From CAVAVT01 sp963592185 (lineage in GTDB: Bacteria; Bacillota; Negativicutes; Selenomonadales; Selenomonadaceae), in NCBI GenBank assembly GCA_963592185.1, contig CAVAVT010000033.1, positions 1 to 18,763 of the forward strand: a stretch of 18,763 nucleotides of DNA, in the 5' to 3' direction. The notes below the pieces were generated by a model. It was given only the letters and a program-made list of their open reading frames with translations, made no database searches and was not told the origin of the DNA. Below are positions 7,167 through 13,098 of this stretch, piece after piece (the first letter of the stretch is position 1; each line of letters starts with the position of its first letter). Both the position numbers and the translations under genes were made by a program.

Positions 7167-7191
7167 ATGAAAATCTGTGAGATAATCGTTG

Positions 7192-7220
7192 CTGTGAAAC
7201 GGATCCCATTGGGACCACAG
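7192..7220 (+). promoter_or_regulatory. Leader hairpin directly upstream of the hyaA ribosome site
   Basis: CTGT (7192-7195) pairs with ACAG (7217-7220), GG (7201-7202) with CC (7215-7216), and TCCCA (7204-7208) with TGGGA (7210-7214), with bulges between the helices. The inner helix has a one-base gap in this register, so as RNA it must open to CCC/GGG around ATT. It ends ten bases before AGGAGG. It may stabilise the transcript or affect translation. Confidence 0.35.
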
Positions 7221-7242
7221 ATGTATTTTAGGAGGGAATAAC

Positions 7243-8352
7243 GTGGAAAAGAGCGAGACAAGACGCAAAACGATGCTTGAAGCCTACATGGAAAAGGGCT
7301 TCAGCCGCCGCAGCTTCCTCAAGGGCTGCGTAGCACTTACCTCACTTATGGGACTCAGCTCCAACATGGTAACAAAGGTAGTAGAGGCAGCTTCCAAGGA
7401 GCCTCTGCCGGTAGTAATCTGGCTGCACGGTCATGAGTGTACCGGCTGTGATGAGGCATTTATCCGTTCCGGAGCACCTCTCACTTCTGATGTAATCCTC
7501 AATCAGATTGCACTGGAGTACGACCACCTTTTGAGTGCTGCATGTGGCGAGCCTTTTGAGGAGCATCTCCAGAGCACCGTTACCAAGTATTATGGCAAGT
7601 ACATCCTTGCTGTAGAGGGTGCTGTATCCATTAAGGACAATGGTATTTACTGCATGTCCGGCGGACATCCTTTTGTAGAAACCTTCCAGAAGGTTGCAAA
7701 GGGTGCTGCAGCAATCATCGCATACGGCAGCTGTGCTGTTGCCGGCGGTATTCAGTCAGCAAAGCCGAACCCGACCAAGTCCAGCGGTATCGCTCCATAC
7801 GTATCTGGAAAGCAGATTGTAAATGTTCCCGGCTGCCCTCCTATTCCAGAGGTTATGACCGGTGTAATCATGCATCTGGCACTGTTTGGATATCTTCCTC
7901 CTCTTGACAATGAGGGCCGTCCTAAGCAGTTCTACGGCAACAGAGTTCATGATACCTGCTACAGACGTCCGTTCTTCGATGCAGGAATGTTTGCTGAAGA
8001 CTTTGACGACAAGGGCGCAAAGGCTGGCTGGTGCCTCTACAAGCTGGGCTGCCGTGGACCTGAGACTTACAATGCCTGCGGCAATATCCGCTGGTATCAG
8101 GGCATGAGCTACCCTGTACAGTCCGGTGCTCCTTGTATCGGCTGCGCAGATGCAGGTTTCTGGGATCACGATCCTTTCACAGACAGACTTCCCAAGCACG
8201 GAATACTGGGTGACGTTGACGATATCGGCGTAGGCGTAGCAGCTGCAATGGCCGGCGGTATTGCTGTCCATGCTGCGGCAAGCGTTGTACAGAAGAAAAA
8301 GCATGCTGCAAAGGTAAAGGCTGAGAAACAGAAAGGGAGTGCTGGCGAATGA
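7243..8352 (+). CDS. hyaA: [NiFe]-hydrogenase small subunit, Tat-exported and membrane-anchored
   Basis: A 369-residue electron-transfer subunit of a group 1 uptake hydrogenase. It passes electrons from the NiFe site in HyaB through three Fe-S clusters to the cytochrome b. SRRSFLK (21-27) and the following hydrophobic stretch form a Tat signal, with cleavage likely near 49. Proximal cluster ligands: Cys66, Cys69, Cys164, Cys198. Distal: His236, Cys239, Cys264, Cys270. Medial: Cys279, Cys298, Cys301. Residues at about 329-349 form a C-terminal membrane anchor followed by a Lys-rich tail. The two extra cysteines of O2-tolerant enzymes are absent (CTGC, and Gly169), so the enzyme should be O2-sensitive. 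The start is GTG with GGAGG seven bases upstream. Its stop overlaps hyaB by ATGA. Val is often GTA and Lys mostly AAG, unlike the hyp genes, which suggests high expression. Confidence 0.97.
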   Translation: MEKSETRRKTMLEAYMEKGFSRRSFLKGCVALTSLMGLSSNMVTKVVEAASKEPLPVVIWLHGHECTGCDEAFIRSGAPLTSDVILNQIALEYDHLLSAACGEPFEEHLQSTVTKYYGKYILAVEGAVSIKDNGIYCMSGGHPFVETFQKVAKGAAAIIAYGSCAVAGGIQSAKPNPTKSSGIAPYVSGKQIVNVPGCPPIPEVMTGVIMHLALFGYLPPLDNEGRPKQFYGNRVHDTCYRRPFFDAGMFAEDFDDKGAKAGWCLYKLGCRGPETYNACGNIRWYQGMSYPVQSGAPCIGCADAGFWDHDPFTDRLPKHGILGDVDDIGVGVAAAMAGGIAVHAAASVVQKKKHAAKVKAEKQKGSAGE

Positions 8353-10271
8353 AGAGAGTCGTAGTTGATCCGGTTACAAGAATTGAAGGCCATCTCCGAG
8401 TTGAAATCAAGGTAGACGAGGCCACCGGCAAGGTAGAGGACGCCCTTTCAAGCGGTACAGCTTGGCGCGGCCTTGAGCTTATTATGAAGGACAGAGATCC
8501 TAAGGATGCATGGGCATACATCCAGCGTATCTGCGGCGTATGCACCACAGCCCACGCTTTGGCAGCTCTCCGCTCCGTAGAGGATGCACTTGGAATCGAG
8601 ATTCCTAAGAATGCAAACTACATCAGAAATATTATGGCTTCCTCACAGACTGTTCAGGACCATACCATACATTTCTATCATCTCCATGCCCTTGACTGGG
8701 TTAGCCCCGTTGAGGCATTGAAGGCAGATCCAAATGCCACTGCAGCACTTCAGAACACAGTGCTGAACACCTACAAGCTGCCCTTCAGCGGACCTGCAGG
8801 CAGCGATACAGAGGCGTATCCAAAGGATTTCCCCAAGGCTACTCCTCAGTACTTTGAGACTATTAAGAAAAAGGTTCAGGATATTGTAGAAAGCGGCCAG
8901 CTGGGTATTTTCTCCGCACAGTGGTGGGATCATCCAGACTACCAGCTGCTCCCTCCTGAGGTACATCTCCTGGCTGTTGCTCACTATCTGGAAATGCTGG
9001 ACAAGCAGAAGGATTTGGTTACTCCGCATGTAATCTTCGGTGGAAAGAATCCGCATCCTCATTACTGCCTGGGAGGAATGCCCTGCTCCATTTCCATGGA
9101 AGACGGCAACGCACCAATTAATTCTGCACGCCTTGCAATTGTAGACAGAGCAATCAACATGGGCAGAACCATTGTAAACAACTACTACCTGCCTGATTTG
9201 CTGGCAATCGGCGCAACCTATGTAAAGAAGGGCTACACCGATGGCGGCGGACTGGCTGGAAAGCGTGTACTGGGCTTTGGCGCATATCCAATTGAGCCAT
9301 TTAATGGCACAGCAAACGGCAGCTTCAGCGATAACCTGCTCATCCGCTGCAACGGCGTAGTAACCAATTTTGGCAATGGCATAGCTTCTGCACACTACGA
9401 AAGTGTAGATGGCAAGACTATGACAGATACCATGGGCTTCCGTGAGAGCGTAGACCACTCTTGGTACGAGTATCCAGCTGGAAGCGATTCGCAGCTTCAT
9501 CCCTGGAGCGGCGTAACAAAGGACAATTACACCGGACCTAAGAAGGGTACAAAAACCCATTGGGAAGAGCTGGACGAGAACGGCAAGTACTCCTGGCTTA
9601 AGACTCCTACCTGGAGAGGCGAGCTTTGCGAGGTTGGACCTCTTGCACGCTACATCATAGTTTATACCAAGGCTAAGAAGGGCCTTTTGGGAACCCCAAC
9701 CTGGGCTGAGCAGATGATTATTGACCAGATTGAGGCTGTATCCAAGGTTCTGGGCCTTGCTCCTGAGGTTTGGATGCCTACAATGGTTGGACGTACAGCT
9801 GTCCGTGGTCTTGAAGCACAGCTCAATGCTGAGATAAGCAAGTTCTTCTTTGACAAGCTTATTACAAACATCAAGTCCGGGGACACCAAGGTTGTAAACA
9901 CTGAAAAGTGGAATTCCAGCAAGTGGCCTAAGGAGGCTGTTGGTGTTGGTCTTTACGAAGCTCCCCGTGGAGCACTTAGCCACTGGTGCGTAATCAAGGA
10001 CGGCAAGATTGACAACTATCAGTGCATAGTTCCTACCACCTGGAATGCATGTCCTCGTGACGACAAGGCAGGCCACGGCGCATACGAGCTTGCAATGATG
10101 GACACCAAGGTAAAAATTGCTGACAAACCTCTTGAAATACTCAAGGTAATCCGCTCCTTCGACCCATGCATGGCATGTGCAACCCACATGTACAACGCAA
10201 AGGGCGAGAAGATTGGCGTTGTAACCACTGATCCTTATGCAGGAACCCATGTGGAGACAGCAAAGAAGTAA
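8349..10271 (+). CDS. hyaB: [NiFe]-hydrogenase large (catalytic) subunit precursor
   Basis: The 640-residue catalytic subunit holding the Ni-Fe(CN)2CO centre that splits H2. RIEGHLR (11-17), RICGVCTTAH with Cys62 and Cys65, DHTIHFYHLHALDW (104-117), GGKNPHP (231-237) and the C-terminal DPCMACATH with Cys607 and Cys610 give the full signature. All four metal ligands are ordinary cysteines; no selenocysteine codon is used. Maturation should cut after His613. The removed peptide is 27 residues, longer than the roughly 15 usual for this group. The protease is probably the HyaD-type protein encoded at 12478. The protein has no export signal and is carried across with HyaA by Tat. It is translationally coupled to hyaA through a 4-base overlap. 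Codon use is strongly biased (GTA, AAG), as in hyaA. Confidence 0.98.
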   Translation: MKRVVVDPVTRIEGHLRVEIKVDEATGKVEDALSSGTAWRGLELIMKDRDPKDAWAYIQRICGVCTTAHALAALRSVEDALGIEIPKNANYIRNIMASSQTVQDHTIHFYHLHALDWVSPVEALKADPNATAALQNTVLNTYKLPFSGPAGSDTEAYPKDFPKATPQYFETIKKKVQDIVESGQLGIFSAQWWDHPDYQLLPPEVHLLAVAHYLEMLDKQKDLVTPHVIFGGKNPHPHYCLGGMPCSISMEDGNAPINSARLAIVDRAINMGRTIVNNYYLPDLLAIGATYVKKGYTDGGGLAGKRVLGFGAYPIEPFNGTANGSFSDNLLIRCNGVVTNFGNGIASAHYESVDGKTMTDTMGFRESVDHSWYEYPAGSDSQLHPWSGVTKDNYTGPKKGTKTHWEELDENGKYSWLKTPTWRGELCEVGPLARYIIVYTKAKKGLLGTPTWAEQMIIDQIEAVSKVLGLAPEVWMPTMVGRTAVRGLEAQLNAEISKFFFDKLITNIKSGDTKVVNTEKWNSSKWPKEAVGVGLYEAPRGALSHWCVIKDGKIDNYQCIVPTTWNACPRDDKAGHGAYELAMMDTKVKIADKPLEILKVIRSFDPCMACATHMYNAKGEKIGVVTTDPYAGTHVETAKK

Positions 10272-10303
10272 TACCTAGAGCATTCAAGGGAGTGTGATAT
10301 AAA

Positions 10304-11062
10304 ATGATGGTAAAGGAAAAACGCAGGATATACCACGTTTTCAGTCCGTTCCTGCGTCTCTTTCACTGGCTGATGGTGTTCTCGCTGGTGGCACTCTTCA
10401 TCACAGGCCTTCTTATTACGAAGCCTATAGCTGTATCTGCCACAGAGCCGCATTACACCACCCTGTCAGTAGATTTTGTACGTAACATACATTTCATCGC
10501 AGCGTTTATATTCTCCTCATCAATCATGCTGAGAATATACGGCTTCCTCATCAACCCGGGCGACAGGCTCATGCCCCGTGTCTGGGAGGGATCTTTCTAC
10601 CGTGGTATGTTCGATGTTGCGCTGCACTACATGTTCATAAAGGATACACATCCTTCCTATCTCCGTAACCCTATGGCACGTCTTTCATACGGCGGATTCT
10701 ATGCCATGGCATTTGTGGAGATTCTCACCGGCTTTGCAATGTACATCGTTGACATGAACGGTCTCTGGGGTCCTATAATGTCCACCATGAACATTTCCTC
10801 CGGCGGCGTGTACATGGTTCACCTTGTGCATCATTACGTTGCATGGTTCATCATGCTGGTAGCAATCGGCCATATGTACATGGTTGTCCGTGCCGATATC
10901 ATGGAGGGCGAAGGCGAGGCATCCAGTATGTTCTCCGGTATCAAGCTTTACCGCCATCGTCCGGTGGATGTAAACGAGCTGGAGCACGAGGCTCACACCA
11001 CCCAGTATTGGGAAAATGTTAGAAGGCAGGAAAGACGAGAGAGAAGAAAGAGAGGTCTTTAA
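10304..11062 (+). CDS. hyaC: Hydrogenase cytochrome b subunit
   Basis: Di-heme membrane cytochrome b (252 aa) that anchors the hydrogenase and hands electrons to the quinone pool, probably menaquinone. Four membrane segments are visible at about 17-38, 60-80, 130-150 and 172-197. Candidate heme ligands are His21 (LFHW), His63 (NIHF), His173/176/177 (VHLVHH) and His190 (IGHMY), matching the HyaC/HupC family. The C-terminal tail is cytoplasmic and very rich in Arg and Glu (RRQERRERRKR). The start at 10304 follows AAGGGAG; a second ATG comes directly after it. It lies 32 bases after hyaB and 3 bases before the next small gene. With a cytochrome b partner the likely role is periplasmic H2 oxidation feeding fumarate or another anaerobic reductase. 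Confidence 0.95.
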   Translation: MMVKEKRRIYHVFSPFLRLFHWLMVFSLVALFITGLLITKPIAVSATEPHYTTLSVDFVRNIHFIAAFIFSSSIMLRIYGFLINPGDRLMPRVWEGSFYRGMFDVALHYMFIKDTHPSYLRNPMARLSYGGFYAMAFVEILTGFAMYIVDMNGLWGPIMSTMNISSGGVYMVHLVHHYVAWFIMLVAIGHMYMVVRADIMEGEGEASSMFSGIKLYRHRPVDVNELEHEAHTTQYWENVRRQERRERRKRGL

Positions 11063-11065
11063 GAC

Positions 11066-11308
11066 ATGTGCGTTGAATGTGGATGCGGTCAGACCAATGG
11101 AAATACACGCCTGCAGTTCACTGTAAAGGGCTACACTGAGGAAAGTGCAAAGGAAGTTGAAAAGGTTCTGCTTGGCCTTCCCGGAGTACTTTTTGTACAT
11201 ATCCATGCCCATGATGGTGAAACTACCGTGGATTATTCTCCAGCAAAAACAAAGCTCATGGACATCCTCGGAGTGTTCAGCTCTCGCAATCTTGTTGCTG
11301 AGCTTTGA
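11066..11308 (+). CDS. Small CxxCGC / HMA-like protein, candidate nickel chaperone
   Basis: An 80-residue cytoplasmic protein. It opens with MCVECGCG, the same C-x2-C-G-C-G pattern that forms the high-affinity nickel site at the N-terminus of E. coli HypB (MCTTCGCG). The rest (about 14-80) has the spacing of a heavy-metal-associated (HMA) ferredoxin-like fold: a LQFTVKGY strand, a helix ending in LPGV, a VHIHAH strand, then TTVDYSP and a final helix. The usual HMA GMxCxxC loop is replaced by GYTEES, so metal is more likely held by the N-terminal cysteines and perhaps by HIHAH (55-59). It lies 3 bases after hyaC and before hypA, in the structural-gene part of the operon. HypB from this locus lacks the motif, so this protein may supply it in trans. 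Function is inferred. Confidence 0.75.
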   Translation: MCVECGCGQTNGNTRLQFTVKGYTEESAKEVEKVLLGLPGVLFVHIHAHDGETTVDYSPAKTKLMDILGVFSSRNLVAEL

Positions 11309-11392
11309 TAAGCTGAAAACCAAATAAAATATCCGGATTCTCTGTGTCCCCATGGGAAGGAATTTGGATTTAATTACCGAATTTAATATCGG

Positions 11393-11434
11393 TGCTGTAA
11401 AAGACCCACGGCTTTGCTCGTGGGTTTTGCAGCA
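11393..11434 (+). terminator. Intercistronic hairpin between hydrogenase and hyp genes
   Basis: TGCTGT-AAAA-CCCACG (5' arm, with GA bulged at 11403-11404) pairs with CGTGGG-TTTT-GCAGCA to make a 16-bp stem, with GC-TTT-GC inside the loop. The run of four T residues lies within the 3' arm. It could act as a partial terminator or attenuator, or as an RNase-resistant end that lets hyaABC mRNA outnumber hyp mRNA. It lies 85 bases after the small HMA-like gene and 26 bases before hypA. Confidence 0.55.
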
Positions 11435-11460
11435 TATGAAGGTATTTGGAAGTGATATAG

Positions 11461-11799
11461 ATGCACGAAATGGCCATTGCAGAGGGCATTCTGGACATTG
11501 CCCTTGATTATGCCAAGGAAAACGATGCCACGAAAATAGGAACCATCAGCCTGCTTTTAGGGGAAATGTCCGGTGTAGAAACCGAAGCACTGGAATTTTG
11601 CTTTTCCTCACTGGTGAAGGGAACTATCGCTGAAAATGCTGTGCTGAAGCTGAACCGCATCCCCCTTATGGGAAGATGCAGAAGCTGCGGCAATGAAAAT
11701 CATATAGAACATTATAATTTCAACTGTCCCTCCTGCGGCGGTCCCTTGGACATTATTTCAGGCCGTGAGCTGCAGGTGGAATATCTGGAGGTAGAATGA
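11461..11799 (+). CDS. hypA: Hydrogenase nickel-insertion protein HypA
   Basis: A 112-residue metallochaperone that brings nickel to the HyaB precursor together with HypB. The N-terminal MHE (His2, Glu3) is the nickel site. Cys73, Cys76, Cys89 and Cys92 form the structural zinc site (RCRSCG and NCPSCGG). Length and motif spacing are those of canonical HypA. The start follows a GGAAG site and gives the required MHE terminus directly. hypB begins one base after the stop, so the pair is translated together. This is the first gene after the intercistronic hairpin. Confidence 0.97.
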   Translation: MHEMAIAEGILDIALDYAKENDATKIGTISLLLGEMSGVETEALEFCFSSLVKGTIAENAVLKLNRIPLMGRCRSCGNENHIEHYNFNCPSCGGPLDIISGRELQVEYLEVE

Positions 11800-11800
11800 A

Positions 11801-12466
11801 ATGCCGGAAATCAAGGTAATGCAGGACATTTTAGGTAAAAACGACATGATAGCGGCGGAGAATCAGGCCCTTTTCAAGGATAAGAAAATATTTGCCCTGA
11901 ACCTTATGGGCTCTCCGGGAGCTGGAAAAACCTCCCTGTTGGAGCGCACTATGGCTGCTCTGAAGGATGACGATGAAATCCGTATGGCTGTCATCGAGGG
12001 CGACCTTTTCACCTCAAAGGATGCGGACCGTATTGCAAAGTACGATGTTCCCGTTATCCAGATTAATACCAGCGGCGGCTGCCATTTGGATGCCCCTATG
12101 GTACAGCAGGTAGCAAAACAGCTGGACCTCGACCATATCAATCTTCTGGTTATTGAAAATGTGGGCAATCTTGTATGCCCGGCGGAATTCAACGTGGGAG
12201 AGGCAAAGAAGGGAGTTGTGCTTTCCATTACAGAGGGGGACGACAAACCCATGAAGTATCCCCTTATTTTCAAGGAATCCGATGTGATTGTACTGAACAA
12301 AGTGGACATACTGCCCTACTGCAATTTCGACATGGACTCTGCCAAGGAGGATATTAACACCCTTCATCCGGGAGCCAATATCATCGAGGTATCCTGCACA
12401 CAGGATAAGGGCATCGACCAGTGGATAGCATGGCTCCGCCAGCAGGTTCGTGAGACTCAGGCATAA
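11801..12466 (+). CDS. hypB: Hydrogenase nickel GTPase HypB, short form
   Basis: A 221-residue SIMIBI-class GTPase that powers nickel transfer. Walker A GSPGAGKT is at 37-44, VIEGDLF at 64-70, the G-domain metal site is Cys94-His95 (GGCHLD) and Cys126 (NLVCPAEF), and NKVD at 166-169 gives guanine specificity. The N-terminus starts at the helix that aligns with about residue 75 of E. coli HypB. The CxxCGCG nickel motif and any His-rich stretch are missing. Many HypB proteins are short like this, but here the motif reappears on the small protein at 11066. GGAGG lies nine bases before the start. It is followed by the protease gene after 11 bases. Confidence 0.97.
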   Translation: MPEIKVMQDILGKNDMIAAENQALFKDKKIFALNLMGSPGAGKTSLLERTMAALKDDDEIRMAVIEGDLFTSKDADRIAKYDVPVIQINTSGGCHLDAPMVQQVAKQLDLDHINLLVIENVGNLVCPAEFNVGEAKKGVVLSITEGDDKPMKYPLIFKESDVIVLNKVDILPYCNFDMDSAKEDINTLHPGANIIEVSCTQDKGIDQWIAWLRQQVRETQA

Positions 12467-12477
12467 GGAGGTACAGC

Positions 12478-13032
12478 ATGTCAGACAATGCTATTGAGAG
12501 CCTTGGAACAGGGCTGGACACAGGAACCTACGCAGAAGCTGACCTTCAGACTCCGGAGATTACCGTGCTTGGCATCGGCAATCTTGTGGTGGGGGATGAG
12601 GGATTCGGCGTAAGGGCTGCAGAGCTTTTTGATGAGCGTTATAAATGCGGCAGCAACGTACAGATTATAGACGGGGGAACCCTTGGAATGGAGCTTCTTC
12701 CCTTTGTCACCGGAACACAGAAACTTTTGGTGCTGGATTCCATCAATGGGGGACAGGAGCCGGGAACCATGTTCTGCTTTAAGGACGATGAGGTCATGGC
12801 ACATTTTCAGGATAAAATGTCCACCCATGAGGTGGGAATACAGGATGTGCTGACACTCTTGAAGGTGACGGATAAGCCTATCCCACATGTGACGGTTATC
12901 GGCGCACAGCCCTATAATCTTGGGGCTGGCGTGGGTCTTAGCCCAGATATGGAACGGCTTTTGGACCCAATAGTTGAAAAAGCTGCGCAGCAGCTTCGTG
13001 AATGGAATGCAGAGGTTGCAAGGAAATCCTGA
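12478..13032 (+). CDS. hyaD: Hydrogenase maturation protease (HyaD/HybD type)
   Basis: A 184-residue nickel-dependent endopeptidase of the M52 family that removes the C-terminal peptide of HyaB after metal insertion. GIGNLVVGDEGFG (32-44) carries Glu41, LLVLDSI carries Asp87 and STHEVG carries His117; these match the nickel-binding Glu16, Asp62 and His93 of E. coli HybD. DGGTLGMELL (65-74) is also typical. An extra segment of about 26 residues precedes the usual start. It is probably real because GGAGG stands six bases before this ATG and no comparable site is evident at the shorter start. It sits between hypB and hypF, inside the maturation cluster rather than next to hyaC as in E. coli. Confidence 0.94.
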   Translation: MSDNAIESLGTGLDTGTYAEADLQTPEITVLGIGNLVVGDEGFGVRAAELFDERYKCGSNVQIIDGGTLGMELLPFVTGTQKLLVLDSINGGQEPGTMFCFKDDEVMAHFQDKMSTHEVGIQDVLTLLKVTDKPIPHVTVIGAQPYNLGAGVGLSPDMERLLDPIVEKAAQQLREWNAEVARKS

Positions 13033-13098
13033 TAATAGATATAGAAAAAACTTGAAAAATGAGCAATGCAAGTATTTACACAGGAAGGGTGAACCACG

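Noticed and set aside
10161..10190. Possible selenocysteine version of the NiFe ligand motif
   Set aside because: All ligand positions in DPCMACATH are normal TGC/TGT cysteine codons; no in-frame TGA is present.
8643..10250. 535-codon open frame antisense to hyaB
   Set aside because: It lies wholly opposite a certain gene, is unusually Cys-rich with no recognisable domain, and is explained by the strong codon bias of hyaB, which leaves few stops on the other strand.
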